Assembly: GCA_016703625.1 (NCBI GenBank)
Contig: JADJBP010000004.1
Location: 62,001 to 126,000, forward strand
DNA: 64,000 bases
Source of the DNA: Chitinophagaceae bacterium
Lineage (GTDB): Bacteria > Bacteroidota > Bacteroidia > Chitinophagales > Chitinophagaceae
Reading direction: 5' to 3'
The notes under the pieces were generated by a model. That model was not told the origin of the DNA. It saw only the letters and a list, made by a program, of their open reading frames with translations, and did no database searches. A program made the position numbers and the translations under genes. Positions 17,670 to 26,336 of the stretch are shown piece by piece (position 1 is the first letter of the stretch; every line of letters begins with the position of its first letter).

Positions 17670-19057
17670 CTATATATCCGTAGCCTCGCCATAAGCCACT
17701 GCAGTTGCTTCTTTCATGCCTTCGCTCATAGTTGGGTGCGGGTGAACGGCATTCAGTATTTCGTGTGCCGTGGTTTCCAGCTTACGGGCAACAACCGCTT
17801 CGGCGATCATTTCAGTTACATTCATGCCGATCATATGGCATCCTAAAAATTCGCCGTATTTGGCATCATAAATAACTTTTACAAAGCCTTCGGTAGCACC
17901 TGCCGCACTTGCCTTGCCACTGGCCATGAACGGGAACTTACCCACTTTTATTTCATAACCGGCATCCTTAGCCGCTTTTTCGGTATAACCCACACTGGCA
18001 ATTTCAGGACTGCAATAGGTACAACCGGGTATATTGTTATAGTCTATTGGCTGCGGATGGTGGCCACAGATATGCTCAGCCGCATTGATCCCTTCTTTAC
18101 TGGCAACATGCGCCAATGCCTGTCCGGGTGTACAATCGCCGATGGCATAAATACCGGGAACATTGGTTTGACCGTTGGCATCTACAATGATCTTTCCTTT
18201 TCGGTTTTAATGCCCAGTTCTTCCAGTCCTATCTTTTCAATATTGGCAACTACACCAACAGCACTTAATAAAATATCAGCTTCCAAAACCACTTCACCGG
18301 TTGCTGTTTTTACAGTTGCTTTTACTCCATCGCCGGATGTATCCACTTTCGTTACTTCCGCACTGGTCATGATGGTCATGCCCTGCTTTTTAAATTGCTT
18401 TTCCAGTTCGCGGCTGATGTCCTCGTCTTCTACCGGTACCAGGCGTGGCATAAATTCTACCATGGTTATTTTGGTGCCCATGCTGTTGTAGAAATAAGCA
18501 AACTCGCTCCCAATGGCGCCGCTGCCGCAAATGATCATGCTTTTGGGCTGGCTAGGTAAAACCATGGCTTCGCGGTAGCCGATTATTTTTTTACCATCAA
18601 TAGGCATGCTGGGTAATTCACGTGCCCTGCCGCCTGTGGCAATTACAATATTTTTTGCTTCCAGTATTTGCTTTGTGCCATCGGCTGCAGTTACTTCCAG
18701 TTTATTGGCAGCAACCAGTTTGCCATTGCCCATGATCACATCGATCTTATTCTTCTTCATTAAAAACTGAACTCCCTTGCTCATTTTATCAGCAACACCG
18801 CGGCTGCGGGTAATTACGCCTCCAAAATTGGCAGAAATATTTTCTGCATTGATACCATAACTGGCTGCATGTTTTGCATATTCATACACATTGGCACTTT
18901 TTAACAGTGCCTTGGTAGGAATACATCCCCAGTTCAAACAGATACCACCGAGGCTTTCCCGTTCTACAATTGCACATTTTTTACCAAGCTGGCTTGCCCT
19001 GATCGCTGCGGGATAACCCCCGGGGCCGCTTCCAAGTACTATTACGTCGTATGCCAT
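17670..19057 (-). CDS. lpdA: Dihydrolipoyl dehydrogenase, split by a 1-bp indel
   Basis: The FAD- and NAD-dependent E3 subunit of 2-oxoacid dehydrogenase complexes. The N-terminus MAYDVIVLGSGPGGYPAAIR binds FAD; GGICLNWGCIPTKALLKSA holds the redox-active Cys pair; IICGSGAIGSEFAYFYNSMG binds NAD; the C-terminal AVHPHPTMSEGMKEAT holds the catalytic His-Glu. The first frame ends at 18182 after KTEK; adding one base to the T4 run at 18198-18201 gives KTEKGKIIVDANGQTNVPGI and joins the C-terminal part. Complete length is about 462 residues. It stands alone, with a promoter at 19120-19127. Confidence 0.93.
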
Positions 19058-19119
19058 GTTATAATTTTAGATTTTAGATTGTTGATTTTTAATGCGCCTG
19101 ATATATAGCAGGCAGGTTG

Positions 19120-19127
19120 CAAATTTA
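19120..19127 (-). promoter_or_regulatory. -7 box TAAATTTG for lpdA
   Basis: The plus strand reads caaattta. A CCAAAAG (TTTTGG on the minus strand) lies about 20 nt further upstream and could be the -33 element. The leader to ATG 19057 would be about 55 nt. Confidence 0.5.
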
Positions 19128-19299
19128 AACTGAAAGCGGGTATTAGCCAAAAGCTAATTTAAGTCGTAAAGGTTAGGGTGTTCCGGAGCGGTTTAAAAAA
19201 AAAAAAATGCCCCGCCCGGCTATTTTTTGAGTGTTATTGAACTAGCCCGTTTTAACGTTTTATGATGATTTGCATCGGCATTTCTGTGTATTTTTAAGT

Positions 19300-20220
19300 A
19301 TGTTTAAAAGATTGATATTTATTTTTACGCTGATGGTTTTTGTAATGGTTGTCAGCGCCCAGGACATACCCAAATGGAAGATAGAAGATGTGGTCAGATC
19401 CTATTCTGCCAAAAACGATACGGTGTACGTGGTTAATTTTTGGGCAACATTCTGTAAACCCTGTATTGAAGAGATTCCCCATTTTTTGCGATTGGCCGAA
19501 AAATACAAAAGCCAGAAAGTTAAACTGCTGCTGGTAAGCCTGGACCTGCCTGCCTATTATCCTGCAAAGATTGTCTCTTTTGCAAAAAAAAATAATTACA
19601 ATACCAATATCGTATGGCTGAATGAGACCAATGCCGATCATTTTTGCCCCATGATCGATCAAAAGTGGAGTGGCGCCATTCCATCAACCATTATCGTAAA
19701 TAACAGTAATGGCTACCGTAAATTTAAAGAAGAGGAGATGAGTGCTGTAGAACTGGAAAGATCATTACAGGAAGCCATTGGCGGTAACGCCCGGTATCAA
19801 TTTACTGCACCAATGAATGATGCAGAAGTACTGGATAAAAATGAAGGGGGTGCAGCATTTATGAAGATCGATTATGTTAGTTTTAAATCAAAGGACAGTG
19901 CTGTGTATGCAGTGACGGGCGGTACGGTAAATGCCATTGCAAGGATCGAGGAATTTAAGCTGGTGATCATTGAAAAGGACGGGCTTTTTTTATACGTATT
20001 CAAACTTACAGACTACCACTTTAAAAAAGGCGATCACATTAAACAGGACCAGTTGATCGGGTATGCAGGCAGGAACTTAGACGGGGCCGGCCCGGTGATG
20101 GAATTTTATTTAAATGACCGGGAGAAAAGTATTGCATTATCCAGGGCAAATTTTATTACCCGGAAAGATAAAAGGCTTACAGATCATTCCATAGAACTCA
20201 TGGATAATGAACCACAATAA
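19300..20220 (+). CDS. TlpA-like thioredoxin fused to a degenerate M23 (peptidoglycan peptidase) domain
   Basis: A 306-residue exported protein with signal peptide MFKRLIFIFTLMVFVMVVSA. Residues 25-165 are a TlpA/ResA-type thioredoxin with active site WATFCKPC (Cys52, Cys55) and the cis-Pro region GAIPSTIIV. Residues about 205-290 resemble the M23 LytM fold: AVTGGTVNAIARIEEFKLVI, DGLFLYVFKLTDYHFKKGDHIKQDQLIGYAGR and GPVMEFYLN. The zinc ligands of active M23 enzymes (the H..D pair and HxH) are not there; the HLHFE motif has become VMEFY. It therefore probably binds but does not cut. The alternative ATG at 19270 lies ahead of the signal peptide and is unlikely. Confidence 0.8.
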   Translation: MFKRLIFIFTLMVFVMVVSAQDIPKWKIEDVVRSYSAKNDTVYVVNFWATFCKPCIEEIPHFLRLAEKYKSQKVKLLLVSLDLPAYYPAKIVSFAKKNNYNTNIVWLNETNADHFCPMIDQKWSGAIPSTIIVNNSNGYRKFKEEEMSAVELERSLQEAIGGNARYQFTAPMNDAEVLDKNEGGAAFMKIDYVSFKSKDSAVYAVTGGTVNAIARIEEFKLVIIEKDGLFLYVFKLTDYHFKKGDHIKQDQLIGYAGRNLDGAGPVMEFYLNDREKSIALSRANFITRKDKRLTDHSIELMDNEPQ

Positions 20221-20224
20221 AAAA

Positions 20225-20245
20225 CCCCGCATTGCGGGGCCCTTT
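20225..20245. terminator. Terminator after the thioredoxin-M23 gene
   Basis: CCCCGC and GCGGGG pair around ATT, followed by CCCTTTT on the plus strand and AAAA (T run) on the other side, so it may serve both converging genes. Confidence 0.6.
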
Positions 20246-20269
20246 TGCTAAACCAATTATTTGAGGCTG

Positions 20270-20884
20270 TTAATCTGCTTTTTTCAATCTTTTAATGGTG
20301 CAGCCAACACTTTTACTTTCTTTAACTGCAACTTCTTTACCGCCAACCATCTCTTTCATTGCTTCCTGTAAATGAATGCGCTGAACAGCATTAACATCCG
20401 ACGGGCTGTCGTCTATGGCTCCATGGTAGGTCAGTACCATGTTCTTATCAAATAAAAAACACTCGGGTGTACGGTTGGCTCCAAAAGCATCGGCTACTTC
20501 GTGATTCTTATCTACCACATAATTCCATGTATAGTTTTGTTCTTTAGCGTACGCCTGCATGGCTGCATAACTGTCATCGTCGCCACGGTAAGCTTCATTG
20601 CTGTTTAAAATAATAACGCCAATTTTCATTTTATCGGCAAACTGGCTGATCGCAATGGTGCGCTCCTGGTTTTTTACCACGTAAGGGCAGGTATTGCAGC
20701 TAAACATGACCAAAACGCCGTTTTCTTTTTTGGCATCTTTCATACTTACCTGCTTTCCCGAAATGTCCTGCATTTTAAGATCGGATTTTGGCATAGTGCT
20801 GCCGATCTTTAACGGGTCACCGCTGGTGAAGGCGAGTGTAGTTAAACCGGCTAAAGCCAGTAAACTGTATAATATCTTTTTCAT
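20270..20884 (-). CDS. Exported redoxin/thioredoxin-like protein
   Basis: About 204 residues with signal peptide MKKILYSLLALAGLTTLAFT. The redoxin fold follows: KIGSTMPKSDLKMQDISGKQ, then VLVMFSCNTCPYVVKNQERT with a CxxC, VIILNSNEAYRGDDDSY, and GANRTPECFLFDKNMVLTYHG with the cis-Pro and an extra Cys. This group (AhpC/TSA-like with NTCP motif) probably reduces thiols or peroxides in the periplasm; the substrate is not known. It converges with the thioredoxin-M23 gene. ATG 20884 is preferred over 20893. Confidence 0.85.
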   Translation of the reverse strand: MKKILYSLLALAGLTTLAFTSGDPLKIGSTMPKSDLKMQDISGKQVSMKDAKKENGVLVMFSCNTCPYVVKNQERTIAISQFADKMKIGVIILNSNEAYRGDDDSYAAMQAYAKEQNYTWNYVVDKNHEVADAFGANRTPECFLFDKNMVLTYHGAIDDSPSDVNAVQRIHLQEAMKEMVGGKEVAVKESKSVGCTIKRLKKAD

Positions 20885-20913
20885 GATGAACAATTTTACT
20901 TAAAAATAAGTGT

Positions 20914-21909
20914 TCAGTGACTATTAATAAAACCACTCATGTATTTTTTAAACAGTTTCGGCTTTTTTTCTGCAGCATCACGTTCAACTGCAATGGCCTT
21001 CAGTGATTTGATACTTACGTTCAGTTCGAACCCGATCAGTAAAACCAGGGAATTGATATAAATGAGCGCCATTAAAACAATGATACTTCCGATTGAACCA
21101 TACAGGGCATTGTATTTGCCAAAACTGCCGACCAAATACGAAAATCCCATGGAAGCGAGGATGCACAAAAATGTGGCCAGCAGGGCTCCGGGAGAAACCA
21201 GTTTCCATTTTTTATGTACAGCCGGCGCATATTTATAAATAAAAGCGATGGAATAATAAACAAGTATAATGATCACCAGCCAGCGTGCATATGCGATCAG
21301 GTTTAACCAAAAAGCACTTTTCAGTCCAAATAATTTCAATACCACGCCCTGCGTGATCAGCAAAATAAGGCTGCTGAGTACCAGCCCGAAAATGAGTGTT
21401 GTTAACCGGATCGCTATCCACCTGTTTTGAAAACCCACTCTTTTTTGGAACCCGATATAATTCTTATTGAAAGACCGCATAATACCCATCATGGCATTGG
21501 ATGCAAAGAATAAGGCGAGTAACAGGCCAAAGGACAGTAACCCCAAAACAGGGGTGTCAAAAAAAGTGTCTTTTATAAAACTGATAATATTTTTATGATG
21601 TTCTTCGGCAGGAATAATATCTTTTATGACCAGGGTAAGCTGTTTAAGGATATCCCGTTTATTGATGAAAGGTAAATTCGGGATCAGGGTAAATAAAAAT
21701 AAAAAAGAGGGCGGTATAGCCATGATGAAATTATAGGCAATGGCCGATGCCCTTTCCGTTAAACCTGTTTTTTTTACCTGCATGAAAAAAAAGCGCACAA
21801 CATCAAAAAGGGGTACACCTTCAAACCCGGGAAGGTACCAGTGTTTGCTTTTGTTCAGTATAAAAGCAACGGGGACGCTGGTTATTATTTTTCTTTCCAG
21901 TTTGGTCAT
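20914..21909 (-). CDS. YihY/BrkB family inner-membrane protein
   Basis: A 331-residue protein with six membrane segments. Family motifs include FFMQVKKTGLTERASAIAYNFIMAIPPSFLFLFTLIPNLP, LGLLSFGLLLALFFASNAMMGIMRSFN, and LVSPGALLATFLCILASMGFSYLVGSFGKYNALYGSIGSIIVLMALIYINSLVLLIGFELN. BrkB proteins are widespread; their transport or envelope role is not settled. The gene follows the redoxin gene upstream by 29 bp, which suggests a shared transcript. Confidence 0.88.
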   Translation of the reverse strand: MTKLERKIITSVPVAFILNKSKHWYLPGFEGVPLFDVVRFFFMQVKKTGLTERASAIAYNFIMAIPPSFLFLFTLIPNLPFINKRDILKQLTLVIKDIIPAEEHHKNIISFIKDTFFDTPVLGLLSFGLLLALFFASNAMMGIMRSFNKNYIGFQKRVGFQNRWIAIRLTTLIFGLVLSSLILLITQGVVLKLFGLKSAFWLNLIAYARWLVIIILVYYSIAFIYKYAPAVHKKWKLVSPGALLATFLCILASMGFSYLVGSFGKYNALYGSIGSIIVLMALIYINSLVLLIGFELNVSIKSLKAIAVERDAAEKKPKLFKKYMSGFINSH

Positions 21910-22038
21910 GGGTATTGTTGTTACTGCAAGATAGCAAAATTGAGGAATGGAATACGGATGGAATGCATTGAACAGGTAATCTCATATTGATGAAGCCCGG
22001 CAGTAAAAACAGTTTTCTGCTGATCAGAATATGATATA

Positions 22039-23064
22039 CTATTTATTGGCTTTAGCTTTTATTAAACTGTCCAGTGCCTGCTGGTATGCTTTTGCAAAGA
22101 CCAGGTGCTCGGCATAGCTGGATGCAAAATTTGAGTAACCGTTGAAATCGGGTTTGGCAACAAAAAAAATAAAGTTGGTTTGCGGAGCATCCAGCACTGC
22201 ATCAATGGTTTTGATGGATGGTGTACAGATCGGTCCCGGTGGCAATCCTTCATGCTGGTAAGTGTTGTAAGGCGATTGGTTGTTGAGATGCCCATACATG
22301 ATCCGGGTCAGTGCAAAATCTTTAAGTGCAAATTTAACAGTAGGGTCGGCCTGTAATTTCATGCCTTTTTCGATCCTGTTCAGGTACACACTGGCAATTT
22401 TTCCTTTATCATCCTGTTTATTGGTTTCTTCTTCCACAATGCTGGCTAAGGTGTATACCTGGCCAGGTGTAAGGTTCAGGGCTTTGGCTTTGGCCTGTCT
22501 TTCTTCATTCCAGAATTTTTCTTTTTCTGCATACAGTTTATCCAGGATCTTTCCGGGTGGGGTGTTCCAGTAAAAACTGTAGGTGTTTGGTATCACTGTT
22601 GTCAACAGGTTATTGTTATCAACGGCATATTTCCGCAATGTTTCTGCATCCGTTAGTACCTGCATTACCGAGGCCGAATCAGTTTCAAAACCGGCGGCAA
22701 TTTTTTGTGCCAGGTCTTCTGGCAATCTCAGTTTATTGATGACCAGGTTTACAGGTGACTGGCTGCCGGAACGGAGCATACGCAATAAACTAAAAACACT
22801 GGCGCCTTTTTTAACCCGGTATTTGCCGGCTTTTACTTTGGCAGGATATTTTAATTGTTTGGCTGCGAGGTCGAAAAAAAAAGTATTGCCGATAATTTGC
22901 TGATCGATCAGCGATCTTTTTACATCGCTGTATTTGGAGCCAGTACTGATATAAAAATAATTTCCAGCCGGTGCAGATACAGTTGGACCAAAAAGCTGCC
23001 AGGCAGCATAAGCTCCCGTTAAGCCGATGATCAAAAAAGTGGCAAAGAATATTTTCTTCTTCAT
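22039..23064 (-). CDS. mltG: Endolytic murein transglycosylase MltG
   Basis: A 341-residue, single-span membrane protein (MKKKIFFATFLIIGLTGAYA) that cuts growing glycan strands. A LysM-like part (FYISTGSKYSDVKRSLIDQQ) precedes the YceG domain, with TLASIVEEETNKQDDKGKIA carrying the catalytic Glu, and LQADPTVKFAL, PYNTYQHEGLPPGPICTP and FFVAKPDFNGYSNFASSYAEH as further blocks. It is full length. It lies downstream of secG, with a terminator between, so it probably has its own weak promoter. Confidence 0.92.
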   Translation of the reverse strand: MKKKIFFATFLIIGLTGAYAAWQLFGPTVSAPAGNYFYISTGSKYSDVKRSLIDQQIIGNTFFFDLAAKQLKYPAKVKAGKYRVKKGASVFSLLRMLRSGSQSPVNLVINKLRLPEDLAQKIAAGFETDSASVMQVLTDAETLRKYAVDNNNLLTTVIPNTYSFYWNTPPGKILDKLYAEKEKFWNEERQAKAKALNLTPGQVYTLASIVEEETNKQDDKGKIASVYLNRIEKGMKLQADPTVKFALKDFALTRIMYGHLNNQSPYNTYQHEGLPPGPICTPSIKTIDAVLDAPQTNFIFFVAKPDFNGYSNFASSYAEHLVFAKAYQQALDSLIKAKANK

Positions 23065-23077
23065 AAACAAAGTAAAT

Positions 23078-23107
23078 TAAAAAACCCCGTCATTAAACGA
23101 CGGGGTT
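23078..23107 (-). terminator. Terminator after secG
   Basis: AACCCCGTC and GACGGGGTT pair around an 8-nt loop (minus strand), followed by a T run. It separates secG from mltG. Confidence 0.8.
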
Positions 23108-23127
23108 CAACATTATTTTGTAAAATA

Positions 23128-23475
23128 TTATTTTCCGGCGTTGGTATCGATACCGGCAGGTGTAGCCGTGTTTGCCGGTGTGGTGGCTGCAGGTACTTTA
23201 GGGCTTACATCTTCCATTAAATTTTTATTGGGCGCAGACCCGGTACCTTCTTTTGGAATAAAGGCAGGCGATATGATGCAAAGAACACCTACAATGGCTG
23301 CAAATAACCAGGTTCCTTTTTCGAGTACATCGGTGGTTTGTTTAACACCCATGATCTGGTTGCCAAATCCGCCAAAACTGCTGGATAAGCCACCACCCTT
23401 GGGGTTTTGTATCAATACGATCAATCCTAAGATCACTGAGGCAATGATCACTAAAATTCCAAATAAAATCAACAT
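23128..23475 (-). CDS. secG: Preprotein translocase subunit SecG
   Basis: A 115-residue membrane protein with helices LILFGILVIIASVILGLIVLIQ and TWLFAAIVGVLCIISPAF around the typical NPKGGGLSSSFGGFGNQIMGVKQTTDVLEKGTW loop. The C-terminal tail (PAATTPANTATPAGIDTNAGK) is low complexity, as usual in Bacteroidota. SecG supports protein export with SecYE. It begins 1 bp after the stop of the preceding repeat protein gene, so the two are translated from one transcript. Confidence 0.93.
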   Translation of the reverse strand: MLILFGILVIIASVILGLIVLIQNPKGGGLSSSFGGFGNQIMGVKQTTDVLEKGTWLFAAIVGVLCIISPAFIPKEGTGSAPNKNLMEDVSPKVPAATTPANTATPAGIDTNAGK

Positions 23476-23476
23476 G

Positions 23477-24502
23477 TTATAATCCTTTTAAATTTTCTAA
23501 TTTGGCTGCAAAGTAAGCGCTTTTGGCAGGATTGAGCAAACTTAATTTTTGATACACTTCCCCGGCTTTGCCCAATTTACCCTGTTTTATAAATACTTCG
23601 GCCATCGATTCTGTTAAAACCTCTGTTTCCATATTGCTGCCTTCGGCAAGTATTTGAATGCTGTCATTGGTTTCCGGGGTTGTTTCAGCCACCTGCTCAA
23701 CATGTATCTTCTTCATGGTCTTCAGCCATTCCGTAAAGCTTTTCAGTTGCTTTCCCAGCTTATCGGCCATTTGAACCTCATCGGTCAGTTTGATGCCCTG
23801 TGAAGCAAAATAATCCACCATATGCATGGGTTCAAACAGCATGGCTTCGTCCAGGTTTGCTTTTTCCACAGGCATTTTCAATTCAATTTTCATGGGTGCT
23901 ATTTCGGATTCCATCACTGACTCGGGTATGGTATCCGTGTTATCGGGCATATCATTAACCGGTTCGGGTTCAATAACCGGATCCCGAATCGCAATTGTTG
24001 CATCCGGTATATCAATAACGGTTTCGGATATAATCACCGGATCCGGTATGACATCTGTTTCATCGGGTATTTTAATAACAGGTTTGGGTTCTATCATTGA
24101 ATTTGGCCCGGCATCCATATCATCGGGTATATCAACAACCGGTTCAGCTTCCATCACTGAATCATGTATGGCAACTGATTCTTCAGGGATATCAATAACC
24201 TTTTCGGGTTCTTGGCTTACAACAACTGTTTCAGGCTGTAAAATGTTTTCATTAACCCCCGCTGCAGTACCTTTTTGCTGCAACTGAAAATGCAGCCAAT
24301 GCGGGTTATTGAACAAAAGATTGGTTCTTACCAGTTGTGCTTCATAGGCCGGATTGCCGGTTTCTGTTTTTTTTAACAGGAAAAATTGTACCGGTGAAAA
24401 ATACGGATGTTGTGAAACAATGTCTTTCAAATGATCAACATGCCCTGTGCCCGCAAAATTCCTGTTGAACAGGTTTTCAAAAATGGTGTTGTTATCTGGC
24501 AT
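23477..24502 (-). CDS. Hypothetical protein with five 20-residue acidic-proline repeats
   Basis: A 341-residue cytoplasmic protein. The N-terminal 95 residues include HLKDIVSQHPYFSPVQFFLL and LLFNNPHWLHFQLQ. Residues 101-200 are five near-perfect 20-residue repeats of the type PVIDIPDxTxxIxDPVIEPE. Residues about 225-341 hold DYFASQGIKL, SFTEWLKTMKKIH and the tetratricopeptide-like AEVFIKQGKLGKAGEVYQKL and NPAKSAYFAAKLENLKGL. In Bacteroidota a hypothetical protein with this C-terminal motif sits at this position between lptE and secG; its function is unknown. The repeat is probably flexible and exposed. Confidence 0.75.
   Translation of the reverse strand: MPDNNTIFENLFNRNFAGTGHVDHLKDIVSQHPYFSPVQFFLLKKTETGNPAYEAQLVRTNLLFNNPHWLHFQLQQKGTAAGVNENILQPETVVVSQEPEKVIDIPEESVAIHDSVMEAEPVVDIPDDMDAGPNSMIEPKPVIKIPDETDVIPDPVIISETVIDIPDATIAIRDPVIEPEPVNDMPDNTDTIPESVMESEIAPMKIELKMPVEKANLDEAMLFEPMHMVDYFASQGIKLTDEVQMADKLGKQLKSFTEWLKTMKKIHVEQVAETTPETNDSIQILAEGSNMETEVLTESMAEVFIKQGKLGKAGEVYQKLSLLNPAKSAYFAAKLENLKGL
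23903..24202 (-). repeat. Five tandem 60-bp coding repeats
   Basis: Each unit codes for 20 residues: KVIDIPEESVAIHDSVMEAE, PVVDIPDDMDAGPNSMIEPK, PVIKIPDETDVIPDPVIISE, TVIDIPDATIAIRDPVIEPE and PVNDMPDNTDTIPESVMESE. Every unit keeps the IP(D/E) core and ends acidic. Units differ from one another, so the array is not very recent. Confidence 0.85.
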
Positions 24503-24507
24503 AGTAC

Positions 24508-24515
24508 AAATCTAA
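24508..24515 (-). promoter_or_regulatory. -7 box TAGATTTG before the repeat protein gene
   Basis: Plus strand caaatcta. It lies only 6 nt from ATG 24502 and overlaps the 3' end region of lptE. If used, the transcript would be leaderless or nearly so, and would feed the repeat protein and secG. Confidence 0.35.
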
Positions 24516-24521
24516 TCCGCA

Positions 24522-25088
24522 TTACCAATTAGAAAAAATCTTATTGAAAATGGCATCGGTGAGGTTCCTTGAAATTTCATCGCCTTTTGACTGCTCTACC
24601 TGCGACAGGCTCAGGTTGGCATCAAAGTCGATACTGTATGTAACATCGGCTTCAAAATTCTTTGTTTCATCCAGCGTGTTTTTAAATATAAGATGAAAGG
24701 TAGCCGTTAACCGGTTCAGGCTGGTGCTGGCGCCGGTGATACCGGTTGAACTGGTATAATATTGCGAAACATAACCGCTGATATCATAATGGGCCTCATC
24801 ATCATTGGTTTGACGCAGCCTGGTTGTACCAATGATCTTTTGTTTCAGTTTTTCTGTGATCTGCGGGCTTAACTGCGGATTTTTATATTCAGCTTTGTTC
24901 TCAAAATAATTTACCCTGAATGTTTTTACTTCTATGGGTAATCCGCCGATGTCTTTAAAGCCGTATTTGCAGGTCGCATAGTTAAAGGTTACAAGAACCA
25001 GGGCACAGGCAACAAGCAGCCTTAAATTGCTCCATCCTGTACCTTGTACCTTGTTTCTTGTTGCCTGCCTTTTATTCTTCAATATCAT
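24522..25088 (-). CDS. lptE: LPS-assembly lipoprotein LptE family protein
   Basis: A 188-residue protein. The signal LRLLVACALVLVTFNYATC ends at a Cys that can be lipidated. The body (YGFKDIGGLPIEVKTFRVNYFENKAEYKNPQLSPQITEKLKQKI, then HYDISGYVSQYYTSSTGITG and FEADVTYSIDFDANLSLSQV) fits the LptE family of Bacteroidota, which plugs the LptD barrel. The first 20 residues (MILKNKRQATRNKVQGTGWS) come from a heptamer repeat (25037-25064) and are not typical of the family. The ATG lies inside the preceding sigma-54 regulator gene (17-bp overlap). Confidence 0.82.
   Translation of the reverse strand: MILKNKRQATRNKVQGTGWSNLRLLVACALVLVTFNYATCKYGFKDIGGLPIEVKTFRVNYFENKAEYKNPQLSPQITEKLKQKIIGTTRLRQTNDDEAHYDISGYVSQYYTSSTGITGASTSLNRLTATFHLIFKNTLDETKNFEADVTYSIDFDANLSLSQVEQSKGDEISRNLTDAIFNKIFSNW
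25037..25064. repeat. Heptamer repeat in the lptE N-terminus
   Basis: Four units: ctgtacc, ttgtacc, ttgtttc, ttgttgc. On the coding strand they give RQATRNKVQGT. They lie just past the stop codon of the sigma-54 regulator, between its 3' end and the lptE signal peptide. Confidence 0.7.
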
Positions 25089-26294
25089 ATTCTTTTAATT
25101 TACGGTACAGGGTACGTTCACTGATACCCAGGTCGAGTGATGCATCCTTGCGTTTCCCTTTATGTTTTTTCAATGCTTTTATGATGAGTTCTTTTTCCTT
25201 GTCAACAATGCTTAAAGATTCTTCAACGTCTTCATGCTGGTCTATGCCATCGCCATGATGCGGCAGGAATACGGGTTTTGAAGAAGATAACCCGGCAGCA
25301 TTGGTATTCAGTTCTGCAAATGACTGGTCATTAAAAACCGGTGCATGTTGTGCAATATTTGGATTCTGCAACAGGTCGAAGAACATTTTCTTCAGTTCGT
25401 TCACATCCTTCTTCATGTCGAAAAAAAGTTTATATAATATCTCTCTTTCGTTTGCAAATTCTGACTGGCTTAAAGCGCCGTTGCCACCGGCCAGTACCGG
25501 CAACCTCGAATAATTATGTTCGGGCAGGAAACTTTTCATAGTAGCTGCATTCACCATTTTATCCTGGCTCAGTACCGAGATCTGTTCTGCAATATTCTTC
25601 AGTTCACGCACATTGCCGGGCCAGGGGTAATTGATCAAAACATCTTTTGCACCTTCATCCAGCTGCACCGGTGTGCCTTTGTACCTGTCGGAAAAATCAG
25701 TTACAAATTTCCGGAACAGCAGGTAAATGTCCTCTTTTCTTTCCCTTAATGCCGGAACCCTGATGGGGACTGTATTTAAGCGATAATAGAGGTCTTCCCT
25801 GAATTTATTGGTATGGGTGTATTCGATCAGTTCTTTATTGGTAGCTGCAATTACCCTTACATCTGTTTTCTGTACTTTGCTGCTGCCCACACGAATGTAT
25901 TCACCGGCTTCGAGTACACGCAGTAAGCGGGCCTGTGTACCCAGCGGCAATTCCCCGATCTCGTCCAAAAGATGGTCCCGCCGTTAACGGTCTCAAAATA
26001 ACCCTTGCGGCTGTCAACAGCACCGGTAAACGAACCTTTTTCGTGGCCGAATAATTCCGAGTCGATGGTCCCTTCGGGAATGGCGCCGCAGTTAACGGCA
26101 ATGAACGGGTTGTGTTTCCGTGCGCTTAATGAATGAATGATCTGTGAAAAAACTTCTTTACCCACGCCGCTTTCACCATTGATGAGTACACTCAGGTCGG
26201 TATTGGCCACCTGAACGGCTACATGCAATGCATGATTCAGTCCCGGTGAATTACCAATGATGCCAAAACGGTTTTTTATTGATTGTAGTTCCAT
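25072..26294 (-). CDS. Sigma-54-dependent transcriptional regulator, split by a 1-bp indel
   Basis: An AAA+ activator without receiver domain. It begins MELQSIKNRFGIIGNSPGLN, then LINGESGVGKEVFSQIIH (Walker A), GHEKGSFTGAV (the GAFTGA loop, here GSFTGA), GGTIFLDEIGELPLGTQARL (Walker B) and FREDLYYRLNTVPIRVPALRER. It ends in a Fis-type helix-turn-helix (KALKKHKGKRKDASLDLGIS and ERTLYRKLKEY). The frame breaks at the A4 run 25967-25970, where one more base restores TIFLDEIG. Intact length is about 407 residues. In this position next to lptE/secG it is a conserved Bacteroidota neighbour; its targets are not known. Confidence 0.88.
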
Positions 26295-26336
26295 GCCCAC
26301 TAACCCCTTACTGGGGAATTTGGTTTAAAAATATTG

